A stretch of DNA of 45,573 nt, from contig NZ_APCP01000075.1 in the NCBI RefSeq assembly GCF_000349725.1, positions 1-45,573 on the forward strand. Reading direction: 5' to 3'. Positions 17,624-27,415 of this stretch are shown here, in pieces; position 1 is the first letter of the stretch; every line of letters begins with the position of its first letter. A model generated the notes under the pieces. The model was not told the DNA's origin. It saw only the letters and a list, made by a program, of their open reading frames with translations, and made no database searches. Made by a program: the position numbers and the translations under genes. The DNA comes from Ligilactobacillus pobuzihii E100301 = KCTC 13174 (lineage in GTDB: Bacteria; Bacillota; Bacilli; Lactobacillales; Lactobacillaceae).

Positions 17624-18425
17624 AATCGATCTCTCCTTCCGTTAGATTATCTGTATTACCATCATCTTGCTTTAATTGGTTATCGGAGCCACCATTGCCA
17701 TTATCATCTTTAATAAAGAAATTAATGATAATACCAATACAAGCAGCCAGTAAAGCAATCGCGGTAACATCTAAGTGCATATATGCCGTTAACAAAAAAC
17801 CGAAAAAGAAGAAAACAACCATTTTTTTCGAGTACAACATATCCAATAACAGCGCAAAACCAACTGCTGGCAATAAATTACCCGCTACTGTTAGGCCATC
17901 AAGCCAAACTTTTGGTATTGCATTAACCAAAGCTTCGATTCGTCCTGCACCGAGTAACATAGCCAAAAAAGCAGGAAGGAAAGTACTGAGGAAAAATAAT
18001 ACAGCTGGTATCCACAACATGAGTGCGATTCCTTTAAAGTTTGCCTGTTTAGCATACTCATCAGCCTTATGAGAAAAATATAAATTAATAACTCTAACCA
18101 ATATTCCCAACGACTGAGCTAATACGGCAACCGGTACAGCAATAGCAAGCGCAATACCGATACCTTTACCCGATATAATTGCAAGAGCCGTCCCAATAAC
18201 CCCACCTGTTACATAATCAGGTGGCGTGGAAGCTCCAATCCCTGCAATGCCCATCCATACAAGTTCAAGCTGCGCACCAATTATAATTCCTTGCTTAACG
18301 TCACCTAAAACCAAACCAACAAAAACACTCAAAACAATTGGTCTTCCAAAAAGAATTGCCCCAAATGAACGTTCGTCTAAAATACCTAAACCGGCAATTA
18401 TACCAACTAATAAAGCTTGAACCAT
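17616..18425 (-). CDS. PTS mannose/sorbose-family IIC component (module 1)
   Basis: A 269-residue channel subunit with seven to eight membrane segments, GDVKQGIIIGAQLELVWMG and IGASTPPDYVTGGVIGTAL, and a C-terminal acidic tail (DDNGNGGSDN) after the last segment. A GGGGGTAAC ribosome site precedes the ATG, 14 bases after IIB. Confidence 0.93.
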   Translation of the reverse strand: MVQALLVGIIAGLGILDERSFGAILFGRPIVLSVFVGLVLGDVKQGIIIGAQLELVWMGIAGIGASTPPDYVTGGVIGTALAIISGKGIGIALAIAVPVAVLAQSLGILVRVINLYFSHKADEYAKQANFKGIALMLWIPAVLFFLSTFLPAFLAMLLGAGRIEALVNAIPKVWLDGLTVAGNLLPAVGFALLLDMLYSKKMVVFFFFGFLLTAYMHLDVTAIALLAACIGIIINFFIKDDNGNGGSDNQLKQDDGNTDNLTEGEIDFE

Positions 18426-18439
18426 ATTTTGTTACCCCC

Positions 18440-18919
18440 TTACTTCAACAATTCATCCAGAGTTTCTTTCTTATCGTGTGGTAACATTCTAAAATCTAAC
18501 TCAACTCCCTTTGAAGAAATTTTCTTTAATTGCTCGATTTCCTCGTCAGAAACAGAAATAAAATCATTTAATTTGTGCTTTCCCTCTTCAAACTTAAGTC
18601 CACCAACATTTAACTCTTTTATTGCTCCATTAGCATTTTCAACTAACACAAGAGCATCTCCGATAGTTCTCACTAATACCATCACTTGTGCTTTTTTCGC
18701 ACCTGCAAACTTTTCAACTATCGGTCCTGATTCCTCAACACTACGAATATATAACTTTGAACCACTAGGCTTAGCAAGATCTAACGCCATGGCTTTGATC
18801 TTATCGTTCTTCGCTTCATCATTTGCAACTAAAATAGTATTTGCTCCAACTGCGGACGTCCAACCAATAGCTACTTGTCCATGGATAAGTCTTTCATCAA
18901 TTCTTACAAGTTTAATCAT
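18440..18919 (-). CDS. PTS mannose-family IIB component (module 1)
   Basis: A 159-residue phosphocarrier. His13 in VRIDERLIHGQVAIGW is the expected phosphorylation site; TILVANDEAKNDKIKAMAL and LNVGGLKFEEGKH follow the family pattern. It overlaps the IIA stop by eight bases. It passes phosphate from IIA to the sugar at the IIC/IID channel. Confidence 0.94.
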   Translation of the reverse strand: MIKLVRIDERLIHGQVAIGWTSAVGANTILVANDEAKNDKIKAMALDLAKPSGSKLYIRSVEESGPIVEKFAGAKKAQVMVLVRTIGDALVLVENANGAIKELNVGGLKFEEGKHKLNDFISVSDEEIEQLKKISSKGVELDFRMLPHDKKETLDELLK

Positions 18920-19331
18920 TGTCTATTAACTCCTTTCTAATTACGTCACCTATATCAATTATTCCATCAGCCCCCTCAGTCAAAATATTTCCTACTAATT
19001 CTTTTGCGGATATTCCATTACTATCCTGTGTCAGCAAAGTCAATAACATTGGCAAATTTAAGCCTGAAAGTAATTCAAAGCGATGCCCTTCCATCAATAA
19101 TTCAGCACAAATATTAGCTGGGCTTCCTCCCATTAGATCAGTTAAAACAATTAGCTGCTCTTCATCAGAATCACCTATCATTTCCGTCAGTTCTTTTTGA
19201 GCAGCGTTATTTGCTTTCTCCTTGGTCATTCCAAAACATCTAATATTATCTTTCTTTCCAACAAACAGTTCTACAGTGTCCTTAAACTCATAGCTTAAAT
19301 GTCCATGAGTAGCTATAATAATATCTTTCAA
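18912..19331 (-). CDS. PTS mannose-family IIA component (module 1)
   Basis: A 139-residue phosphocarrier with the active His9 in IIATHGHLSYE and the family segment VLTDLMGGSPANICAEL. The start is TTG with GAGGAGG upstream. It is the first gene of module 1 and lies directly behind a -24/-12 promoter and the activator gene. It could also serve modules 2 and 4, which lack IIA. Confidence 0.93.
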   Translation of the reverse strand: MKDIIIATHGHLSYEFKDTVELFVGKKDNIRCFGMTKEKANNAAQKELTEMIGDSDEEQLIVLTDLMGGSPANICAELLMEGHRFELLSGLNLPMLLTLLTQDSNGISAKELVGNILTEGADGIIDIGDVIRKELIDND

Positions 19332-19368
19332 TTTACAACCTCCTCAAAAGTTCTTTCACTGATACTTA

Positions 19369-19385
19369 AAGCAAAAAGCATGCCA
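19369..19385 (-). promoter_or_regulatory. Sigma-54 (-24/-12) promoter of module 1
   Basis: Minus strand TGGCAT-N5-TTGCTT matches the sigma-54 consensus TGGCAY-N5-TTGCW. It is about 40 bases ahead of the IIA start and just behind the gene for a sigma-54-dependent activator. The -24 element lies in the distal arm of the activator gene's terminator. Confidence 0.75.
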
Positions 19386-19407
19386 TTAAAAAAATGACAT
19401 GCTTTTT
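19373..19407 (-). terminator. Terminator of the LevR-type gene of module 1
   Basis: Arms 19373-19387 and 19393-19407 (15 bp, one G-U pair) around five A (five T on the minus strand), ending in TTTTT. It ends transcription of the activator gene before the PTS promoter, which it overlaps. Confidence 0.75.
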
Positions 19408-19413
19408 CTGACC

Positions 19414-22098
19414 TTATTTTGTTATCAAATCGCGAATATACGCAATTTCTGCATCTGTTACTGAAATCAAGAATTCGTCCTCTATCACACTAAGCTTCTT
19501 TTTCAGCACACTATATACATCATCCTTAACAATCAAACTATTATCTCCTTGATACTGTTTGATTCCTTGATTCCTAACTAGTCTTTCAATCATACTGGCA
19601 ATGTGAACATACAAAGCTATCTGATTTTTATTAGATATAGATTCTCCTAATTCCTGTGCAGTATTATTTAAAAAACCTTCTATAACGGAAAGAACCTTTT
19701 CAGGGGAAAGTATCGTTAACGACCCCATCACCCGGCTTAAGGAAAAATTTTTCACCATTTTGTGCTCAGCAACATTTACATTTTCAGCCGTTGCAACGTT
19801 TAACAATATTTTCTTCAAATCATCAATTTTTTCACCTGATATAATATCCTCCAAACCCAAATACGGAATTCCTTCAACTTGCGGATCATCAATACCAACA
19901 ATGCAAATTACATTAGCACCGTCTGTTACAATTTTATTGATGTCTTCATTTACCCTATAAAACTCAAAAGGTAAGACCTCAACATCAATAATACCGGAAA
20001 AGCTTTCTCTTAATAAATTTCCTATCTGCTCTGCTGTTCCCATACCTGTCATACACGTAGTCACAATAACATTTCTAGTGTTTTTCAAGGGTTTATGAAA
20101 AGTAGACTCGACTCTTGTATTACCTATTAATTGATTTATCCTCCTTAACTCTATATGTTGTTGTAAATAATTACCAACTTCCAACGCAACCGGGGTGCTA
20201 ACCTTATTAACTACCAACACTGGATAGGAAAAAAATCTTTTTATTTTGTCGATAGTTTGCGTTAGTGATCCCATGTCGATCAAAATAACTAAACCATTGG
20301 TAGGGCTTAATTCGCCAATTATATTACGCAAAGAATTAACCATCTCTTCTGAACTTGCTGATGGGAGCATATCAATTGACTGATAGACAGGATATTTAAG
20401 TATACCATTACAAGTATCTGCAATACTTGAAGCTGTCGCATACCCATGTGCCATTATAACAGCTGGTATTATATCAACAGGTAAGTCTTCACGAGCAATC
20501 ATTATTGAAAGCCAAATTATATCTAAATCTGTGATCTTAATTTCAAATTGTTTCTCCATTAAGGGCTTTATTTTCTGTATAAACTTATACTCTTTCGAAA
20601 ACAGACTTCTAACCTTACTACTTAATTTAAGTGTTTCTGGTATTTCTTTAGAAAATTCAAGGAGATAGTAAATATAAGCAGAAATTTTGTACAGTAAATT
20701 ATTATTATTATAGAATTTTTCTCCATATTGCATTAACTGCAATATATCTCTTACCTCAGAAATAATATATTTGAATAGAATATCTTCAGACTCAAGAACA
20801 GAAAAATATAGATAATTCATCAAATTATTAACAATATATTCATATTTATCACGCTCTAAAACATGATGAATATCCATTTGATGCATATATTTCCATGCAT
20901 CCATGATTTGCCTACTTGCTGCTCTGTTTTGATTATTCTTAACACTTATTTTATCTCTAAAATCAAAAACTACCTTTTTGTTCGAAGGTATATTATGTGT
21001 AGCTTTTTCATTTGAAAGAAATGCTGTTGGTAAATCTTTTATTGTTATTAAAACTTCGCTATTTGAGTTTGCTTTTTTCGAATAGCTTAAGGCCACCATA
21101 TTTTTGATAATATTTTCAGCTTCACCGACGTTAGCAGCATAACGATGTTGACTTAACTTGGTCAGTACGTGTTCACTAACGACAATATTCTTTTGAATTT
21201 TCTTACTTTCTTTTAGAAAGAACATTTCAATTAGACGTCGCTTTTCGGTAGGGCCTCTTTTTTCCAACGTTGGCATATTAATAACAATTGGCACTCGACG
21301 AAGAAAGGTTTCTAAAAAGTTTTCCCTTCTTTCAGTAGTAGCAAATATTAACCGTGCGGAGCTATAAATTTTTTCATTATTATCCCCCAGAGGAGAAAAA
21401 AAACCATTGTCCATGTAATTAAAAAGTTTTTCTTGACCTTCAGCATTTAGCCGATGGACTTCATCTAAAAACAAAATACCGCCATCAGCGCCCTGTAAAA
21501 CGCCATTTTTTCTTTTGTCAGCACCTGTAAAGGCTCCTTTTACATAGCCAAATAAAATACTAGATAAAAGTTCCGGATTATCCGCATATTGTGCACAGTT
21601 GATCATGATAAATGGCGCTGCTTTTAACAGTATTCCAGCATTAATTGCATATTGGTAACTTTTCTTAACCAAATGTCCCTTTCCTGTTCCAGATTCACCA
21701 AAAATAATTGCTGGTAACCCGTTATCAGGATACAATAATGCTGCTTTTATTTGATCCACCTGTTTTTTTAAACCACCATTCGAGCCAATAACCTCATCAA
21801 AGGCGGAATTTTTCATGAGTCTTAAATAATGTTTCTGAAATTCAGTAATTGACTTATACTCTTGTCTAATCTCTGAAAAATTAGTTTTTATGAAAATTAC
21901 TGGGCGAATATTTATCTTACACATTTTTCCTTGTTTAACTTGTTGATTTAGATATCTACTTGCTACAGTTCGATCGATTTGTTCATGTTTCGCTAACTTT
22001 ACAGTAGTTAAGCCATCAGTACTTTTAAAAGAATTTAAAAATAATTCTGATTGTTTCAAAATATAATCCTGCATTTCTTTTTGAAGCATACCATTCAT
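19414..22098 (-). CDS. LevR-type sigma-54-dependent, PTS-controlled activator (module 1)
   Basis: An 894-residue activator. Order: N-terminal helix-turn-helix (about 30-65), AAA+ sigma-54 activation domain with Walker A GESGTGKG (134-141), the sigma-54-contact motif GAFTGA (188-193) and Walker B GGILFLDE (206-213), a first PRD-like region (about 400-530), an IIA-Man-like domain with MAHGYATASSIAD, a IIB-Gat-like segment VTTCMTGMGTAEQIG, and a C-terminal PRD with LYVHIASMIERLVRN. PTS phosphorylation would tune it to substrate flux. It should act on the promoter at 19369-19385. The ATG nine bases downstream (22089, MLQKEMQ) has better spacing to AAAGG than the first ATG. Confidence 0.93.
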   Translation of the reverse strand: MNGMLQKEMQDYILKQSELFLNSFKSTDGLTTVKLAKHEQIDRTVASRYLNQQVKQGKMCKINIRPVIFIKTNFSEIRQEYKSITEFQKHYLRLMKNSAFDEVIGSNGGLKKQVDQIKAALLYPDNGLPAIIFGESGTGKGHLVKKSYQYAINAGILLKAAPFIMINCAQYADNPELLSSILFGYVKGAFTGADKRKNGVLQGADGGILFLDEVHRLNAEGQEKLFNYMDNGFFSPLGDNNEKIYSSARLIFATTERRENFLETFLRRVPIVINMPTLEKRGPTEKRRLIEMFFLKESKKIQKNIVVSEHVLTKLSQHRYAANVGEAENIIKNMVALSYSKKANSNSEVLITIKDLPTAFLSNEKATHNIPSNKKVVFDFRDKISVKNNQNRAASRQIMDAWKYMHQMDIHHVLERDKYEYIVNNLMNYLYFSVLESEDILFKYIISEVRDILQLMQYGEKFYNNNNLLYKISAYIYYLLEFSKEIPETLKLSSKVRSLFSKEYKFIQKIKPLMEKQFEIKITDLDIIWLSIMIAREDLPVDIIPAVIMAHGYATASSIADTCNGILKYPVYQSIDMLPSASSEEMVNSLRNIIGELSPTNGLVILIDMGSLTQTIDKIKRFFSYPVLVVNKVSTPVALEVGNYLQQHIELRRINQLIGNTRVESTFHKPLKNTRNVIVTTCMTGMGTAEQIGNLLRESFSGIIDVEVLPFEFYRVNEDINKIVTDGANVICIVGIDDPQVEGIPYLGLEDIISGEKIDDLKKILLNVATAENVNVAEHKMVKNFSLSRVMGSLTILSPEKVLSVIEGFLNNTAQELGESISNKNQIALYVHIASMIERLVRNQGIKQYQGDNSLIVKDDVYSVLKKKLSVIEDEFLISVTDAEIAYIRDLITK

Positions 22099-22124
22099 CC
22101 TTTCAAAGTAAACAATTCACTTGC

Positions 22125-22159
22125 ATTATAGCACACTACTTTGTATAAAGTGCACACTA
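22125..22159 (-). promoter_or_regulatory. Candidate promoter with direct repeat ahead of the module 1 activator gene
   Basis: A perfect minus-strand TATAAT (22130-22125) lies about 30 bases before the start. No good -35 is seen; instead GCACACTA occurs twice (22131-22138 and 22152-22159, 21 bases apart, two helix turns), which suggests a regulator site. Confidence 0.4.
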
Positions 22160-22267
22160 TATAGGATCATCACCAAGCCTAACTAAAAAATCAGAAAATA
22201 AAAAGGGCATAGAAACACTCTTCGAAAAATTTTATTTATCTCTATAGAACATTGAAAAATACACTAA

Positions 22268-23728
22268 CCTGGATAATTCAAACTTTTAACAAATTCTCTT
22301 TCTTTACTGATTATCACACTGTTCGTATGTGACTTACGCTGTCACATTTTGGATGTTTAAATTAAGCATATAATAAAGAACACATACTGTGCTATTGTTA
22401 AGTCGACTAAAACCACAAAGAACTGGAGTACTCCGTATATCGGCTTTACAATAACAAACCATTAACTTCAACAAAAATCTGTACTTTCTAATAATAGTGG
22501 CAATTCATCTAACGATACCGTTGCTAATACACTGGCTAGATATTCAAGTTTTAAGCTAGTTTTTTATAATTTGGCTGCTCTACAACCAACCCTTCCACGC
22601 TTTATTAAGCAAAATTCCGCAGAGAATTTGTCAGGGGGGACCTCAAACTAGCGCAGTTAATGATCACTCAAAAGAGGCAACATTAGCTGATCATTTATCT
22701 TGATTTGACTCACACAAATACTTTCGGTTAACAAGAAGTTAGTGATTATCAAACAAACGACCATCATCCCCTGCTAACCTTTGACAGTTTTTCCGGCTGT
22801 CTTTTAGGAGATAAATTACGACCAGGTAACGAGTATACTTCCAAAAAAGCCAAAGATTTTTTAAAACTAATCTTACAGCGATATGCTGCACTAGTCTTAT
22901 TAGTCCGGGCCTACTCGGGTTTTGTCAAACCAGAAATTTACATAGCTTGTGAAGAAGTCAGGGTAAAGTTTACAATCTATCTCAAAGCTCATCCTAAGTT
23001 ACAATAGATCGCCAATTACTTGATCCACGCTCTGGGCAACCTGGGGCAGACTTCGGCGAAAAGGATAGCCAATGGCATCGTTCAGCTAGACACTTAGAGA
23101 CGCGCTTGCTCCGCGATTATCAAATCATCTCACCCGCTTGGTGAGCTACTTTTTAACTACGAGTTTATTGTGATTAATTTTGAGCTGCCTTTCACCAGTG
23201 ACATCTTTGAACTCTACCACAACGTGAAGCCATGAATAATCTGATTAAAAAAGGCTTTTCTTTTGAAAAAACGGATAGTTCCAGTTTTACGGCCAACCAG
23301 TTTAGAATGTTACTATCCAGTGTGGCTTATAACTTAGTCTAGGGCATGAAACAACTAGACTTAATCGCTAAGTTAGAGAACGTAACAACCGCCACTTTAC
23401 GCTTCAAACTCTTTCATCTGGTTGGCAGAGCCACCCAACACACATAAATTATGACTGCATCTTGCCAGTACCAAGCGTTCTTAATAGTTTATACTGGTAA
23501 ACTTTGTTTAAAATTCAAACACTTCAGCTCATTGGTAATTAAAAAAGACAATTTAAAAAATCTTAGTCCGACCAAGAAGGTAGTTGACCTTTTTAGAGCC
23601 GACAAAGCATGAATTTGACCTAAAAGGCTCGGTAAAAACACAAAAGAAATCACGCACGTTAACTTTTAGACAATTAAACGCTGAAAAGGTAATATCACCC
23701 TTCTGGAACAAAGTATAAATTATTCAGG
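22268..23728 (+). mobile_element. Decayed IS1380-family insertion sequence, complete ends and target duplication
   Basis: The left end CCTGGATAATTCA (22268-22280) is matched by an inverted right end TAAATTATTCAGG (23716-23728; 11 of 13). Both ends are flanked by the same five bases ACTAA (22263-22267 and 23729-23733), a target-site duplication. The 1461-base interior holds a broken transposase reading. IS1380 assignment comes from the transposase fragments. A related left end occurs at 32116-32128. Confidence 0.8.
22440..23450 (+). pseudogene. Broken IS1380-family transposase
   Basis: Fragments in shifting frames resemble IS1380 transposases. Near the start LQPTLPRFIKQNSAENLS matches the conserved ASQPTISRF region. 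The longest piece (22762-23008, about 82 codons) has HHPLLTFDSFSG, LRPGNEYTS and LVRAYSGFVKPEIY, where the usual RGDSGF is RAYSGF, so a catalytic Asp is lost. The C-terminal piece has NNLIKKGFSFEKTDSS and NQFRMLLSSVAYNLV, then a stop. Multiple stops, frameshifts and deletions: not functional. Confidence 0.8.
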
Positions 23729-23761
23729 ACTAAATAACTATACTTAAAATTTTAATTTTTC

Positions 23762-24254
23762 TTCATTTTTTTCAAGGTAATTACAAACCTAGCCGAAACC
23801 ATTAAAGACATAGCCTGTTTTACTTTGATTGCTTGAATAGCCAGGATAATTAAGAATCCAAGTTTCCAAACCGGCATTTTTAGCTGCGTTAATACCGATT
23901 GAATTATCTTTTAAAGCTACATACTCAATAGGATCCAATACAATTCTATTCACACTTTTAAGATAAATATATAGAGCAGGTTTGTTACTTTGGACAGGCT
24001 CACCACTTAATATTAAATCAAAGTAGTTATGAAAATTGCATTGATCCATCACCTGGACAATCGAATCTCTTGGTTCCGCTGAAGCCGCTATAGCAATCAT
24101 TCCTTCACTCTTTAAATCATTTAGAAAATGTCCCATATATGGATGAACATAACCAACGTAATTAATTCTATGAGTTTTAAAATACTGTTTGTACTTAGGA
24201 AGCAAATTCTCCCAACAGCCTTTCATCTAGCACCATCATTTTCCAATTCTCCAT
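23762..24254 (-). pseudogene. Broken HAD hydrolase, paralogue of the gene at 37706-38344
   Basis: An open stretch (23789-24226) of 145 codons aligns closely with residues about 70-205 of the intact HAD gene: LLPKYKQYFKTHRINY versus LLPKYKRFFATHRINY, and LSGEPVQSNKPALYIYLKSV versus LSGESVKNNKPAPDIYLKSV. The N-terminal third with the catalytic DxD motif is missing. A frameshift near 24225 separates WKMMVLDE (about 24245-24222) from the rest. At the 3' end the frame stops at TAG after FNGFG where the intact gene has GAG; homology (VCNYLEKN) continues past the stop. The motif III-IV region has drifted (ALKDNSIGI for ALEDSTIGI). It cannot encode an active enzyme. Confidence 0.85.
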
Positions 24255-24543
24255 AAAAAAAGAGACATCAGCTCAAAAAATACATGCGCTATTTATGATA
24301 AAATTTTTTCGCTATCAACTATTAACACCGTCCATATTAAAAATAAAAGTCTTATTCAAAGTTACACATCCAAACACATTTTTTAATGCATTTATACAAA
24401 ACTATTAGACTATGATCTTATTAAACCTACCACACTATAAGATCACTGAACATTTATTCATTTTACTTAGTAAAGGGCTTTCAGCTTTTCTACCCCTTTC
24501 TCTTAAAAAGTATCGTCATCCAAAGGTTTAAAAATCGAATATT
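24255..24543. other. Gene-free stretch
   Basis: AT-rich, no gene or clear terminator seen. A weak AAAGGGG/CCCTTT pairing at about 24473-24510 might help end the activator gene that stops at 24544. Confidence 0.35.
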
Positions 24544-27288
24544 CTACTTAAACTTTGATTCGATAATGTCATATATATAACTGATTTCAGTCCTAGGTAT
24601 CTTAACACTATACTTATCCTCGATTTCTTCTAGGGATATTTGTATGGCTTTAAATTTCTTAGAATTCTCCACATTCTTTTTTTGATTCAAATTCGAAACT
24701 TTAATAGGGTCATTTCTTATTAATCTTTCAATTAAGCACCCAATATGCACATATAAGGCCATTTTTTCTTGATTAGTCAAAAACGTTCCAGTACTTCTTT
24801 CATACTCATGAAAGAAGTTATCGACCATATACATCACGGTTTGGACATCCAGAATAGTCAATGAGTTCAAAACTCTTTCAATAGAAAAATTCCGCAAAAT
24901 ATTTTCATTAGTTTTTTGAACATCAGGATCACTTACAACAGCCCTTAACATTTTACCCAATTTCCCTATATTTTTACCTGCTATTAAACCTTCCAAAGGA
25001 ACAAATGGCACTTCTTTTAAAGAAGGATCTTTAGTACCCACAATACCAACGATTTCATATGTTCTCTTGAGAAACCATAATTGCTGTTCATCCTTTATTT
25101 GGCCATATTCATATGAACTAATAATCAAATCATCACTCTGGGGAATACTTTCTTCTAACAGATGTTTAATCCTGTTTGCTGTACCGATTCCCGTTAAGCA
25201 ACACGTGATCAACAATTTCTTTTTTGCTTCTTTAGGATAAACGACTTTACTCTGAATGTTGGACTGTTTTTTGCCTTTCTTGACAATTTCTTGGAAAGTT
25301 TTGTGCTTGCGTATCATATCACCCACATTTAATGCCATCGGTGTAGATACATTATTTATTATACCGATTGGGAATTCCACGTTATTGTAAACATATTTAA
25401 AAATATCTTCCAACGACCCCATATCAACCAAAAGTAGTAACCCTGTCTCAACCTGATGTGTATCAATATAATCTGTAAGCTGTTTGGCTATTTGAGAAAG
25501 TTCTATATCGACAGGCATATCAAAAGCCTCGATAACTTTTTCTCCCAACATTTGATTCACAGCGTCGGCGATACTGCTTGCCGTAGAAAATCCATGTGCC
25601 ATAACAATACATTTGATAGGATATAAACTACCTATAAAATTAATATTTCTTAAATACAGCCAAATAAAAATTTTATCTTGTAATCCTACGTTTAGATTCA
25701 ATTTTTGTGAAGCAATCGATACAACAGAATTAAATATAGTTACCAGACTCTTGTTGGTATCTTGCACCATGTCCAAAATCTTGTATAAACTATCATTATA
25801 ATCAGATAAAAGATCGTCAATTTTTACAGACTGAACTGCAAAGAAATAGTGGGCCAAAACAGCAGCAGCATTTCCCTCAATCTTTATTCCATAAAGATCT
25901 TGCAAATTACTGATCTCTAACGAAAAGATCTCTTTCAAAAAAGAGAATGGCAATCCTTCATTTTCTTGTTGCTTGTCATACATTAATTGGTTACTTAGAT
26001 CCTGGACTCTCGAAATACTGTATTCGATAAACTCTCCTTGGGAGCTCACTGAATTTTGATGTTCCACCAGATCCCTAAAGAACTTAACAACATTACTATC
26101 ATAAATTAAATCGTCGTCTTTAAAAAAATCACCTAATTTTAATTCAGGATCAATTATCAGAGCATCAGAATCTGTTTTAACAACACGCACTTCTTCTCTA
26201 TTTGAAATTTCTAAAATCCTATTTGGCAAATCAGACAAATTGATTTTCACATATCCCGCCGCTTTTCCACGAGCTAAAGAATTAGCAACAGAGATCGTAA
26301 TTACATTTTTTAATTGACCAACATTACTTGAATAACTTTTACTTAATAGGAAATCAAACACATTAGAACCTACAGAAATTTTAGAGCTGACCTTGTTAGC
26401 TTCTTGTAAATAAAAAGTTACAGCTAATTTCTTCCTTTCGTCTCTTGTACGCTCAAATAAAGAAGGAACTCTGATTTGTATCGGTATTCTACGCAGAAAC
26501 GTCTTCAAAAATGAATTTTCAAGATTCTCAGTTGTAGCGCAAATAAAACGAACATTTACTTTATGGCTACGGTGATTTTCACCCAAAGGGCTAATTTCTT
26601 GTTCATCTAAATAACTAAAAAGTTTTTCTTGGCCCTTAGAATCCAGTCTGTGCACTTCGTCTAGAAAAAGTACCCCTCCATCAGCTTCATCGAATAACCC
26701 TTTTTCATCAGTAGCCGCCCCTGTAAAAGAACCCTTTTTATAGCCAAAAAGTATGCTAGACAGAATTTCTGGATTATCTGCATATTCTGCACAATTCAAT
26801 TTTACAAACTGTCCGCTCTTTTCCACCGCTCCAATATCAACACAATAATCAAAGTATTTTTGTGCTAAAAAGCTCTTTCCAGTCCCAGTATGTCCTGTCA
26901 AAATAACAGGTAGACCTACACCAGGATAGTTTGCAGCCGATTTTAACTGTCTTACTGCAGAGGAAAGCGAGGTCCGGGCTCCAATAATTTCGTCAAAAAC
27001 AGCGCTTCCACTTCTTTGCTCCTCCAGCTCTTTCAAAGTAGAGTATTCATCCTTCAAAGGTACTTGGTACCTATCTTCTAATAACTGCTTATCTAGAAAT
27101 AAAACAGGCCGTGCATTGACTTTGATCATAAAACCATCTTTAACAAAGTTATTGAGATAATGACTAGCAGTATTTCTTTTCACTGCAAGTTTCTTCGCTA
27201 TGATCTCAGCAGTAGTTTTCACATTATCTAAATTTTCTCTCTTTGTTTCACTACGTACAAATTCCTCAATAGATTCCTGCACTTCCAA
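24544..27288 (-). CDS. LevR-type sigma-54-dependent, PTS-controlled activator (module 3)
   Basis: A 914-residue paralogue of the module 1 activator. Helix-turn-helix at about 25-60; AAA+ domain with Walker A TGHTGTGKS (131-139), GSFTGA (186-191) in place of the usual GAFTGA, and Walker B GGVLFLDE (204-211); a PRD-like region; an IIA-Man-like domain with MAHGFSTASSIAD; a IIB-Gat-like segment ITCCLTGIGTANRI; and a C-terminal PRD with LYVHIGCLIERLIRN. Start is TTG with TAGGAGG eight bases upstream. It lies at the downstream end of module 3, behind its own terminator-separated gap, and should act on the -24/-12 promoter at 31914-31931. Confidence 0.92.
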   Translation of the reverse strand: MEVQESIEEFVRSETKRENLDNVKTTAEIIAKKLAVKRNTASHYLNNFVKDGFMIKVNARPVLFLDKQLLEDRYQVPLKDEYSTLKELEEQRSGSAVFDEIIGARTSLSSAVRQLKSAANYPGVGLPVILTGHTGTGKSFLAQKYFDYCVDIGAVEKSGQFVKLNCAEYADNPEILSSILFGYKKGSFTGAATDEKGLFDEADGGVLFLDEVHRLDSKGQEKLFSYLDEQEISPLGENHRSHKVNVRFICATTENLENSFLKTFLRRIPIQIRVPSLFERTRDERKKLAVTFYLQEANKVSSKISVGSNVFDFLLSKSYSSNVGQLKNVITISVANSLARGKAAGYVKINLSDLPNRILEISNREEVRVVKTDSDALIIDPELKLGDFFKDDDLIYDSNVVKFFRDLVEHQNSVSSQGEFIEYSISRVQDLSNQLMYDKQQENEGLPFSFLKEIFSLEISNLQDLYGIKIEGNAAAVLAHYFFAVQSVKIDDLLSDYNDSLYKILDMVQDTNKSLVTIFNSVVSIASQKLNLNVGLQDKIFIWLYLRNINFIGSLYPIKCIVMAHGFSTASSIADAVNQMLGEKVIEAFDMPVDIELSQIAKQLTDYIDTHQVETGLLLLVDMGSLEDIFKYVYNNVEFPIGIINNVSTPMALNVGDMIRKHKTFQEIVKKGKKQSNIQSKVVYPKEAKKKLLITCCLTGIGTANRIKHLLEESIPQSDDLIISSYEYGQIKDEQQLWFLKRTYEIVGIVGTKDPSLKEVPFVPLEGLIAGKNIGKLGKMLRAVVSDPDVQKTNENILRNFSIERVLNSLTILDVQTVMYMVDNFFHEYERSTGTFLTNQEKMALYVHIGCLIERLIRNDPIKVSNLNQKKNVENSKKFKAIQISLEEIEDKYSVKIPRTEISYIYDIIESKFK

Positions 27289-27342
27289 TAGAAATACCTC
27301 CTAATTCAAAGAGTAGATTTACAATCGCATATTTAACCACCA

Positions 27343-27361
27343 GTAACAAATAATTTGTAAC
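27343..27361. promoter_or_regulatory. Near-palindrome ahead of the module 3 activator gene
   Basis: GTAACAAATAATTTGTAAC has nine-base arms with one mismatch. It sits 55-73 bases upstream of the activator start and may be an operator. No convincing -10/-35 pair was fixed nearby. Confidence 0.3.
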
Positions 27362-27377
27362 CATTATTTTATACGCG

Positions 27378-27411
27378 AAAAATTCCCGGCATACACATGT
27401 CGGAAATTTTT
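27378..27411 (-). terminator. Terminator of module 3 PTS operon
   Basis: Arms 27378-27392 and 27397-27411 pair over 15 bp with two G-U pairs and loop ACAC, ending in TTTTT on the minus strand. It begins four bases behind the kinase stop codon. Confidence 0.65.
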
Positions 27412-27415
27412 AAAG

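Noticed and set aside
17695-18072. 125-codon plus-strand open frame opposite the module 1 IIC gene
   Set aside because: Antisense to a well-supported gene, lysine/proline-rich shadow translation with no ribosome site.
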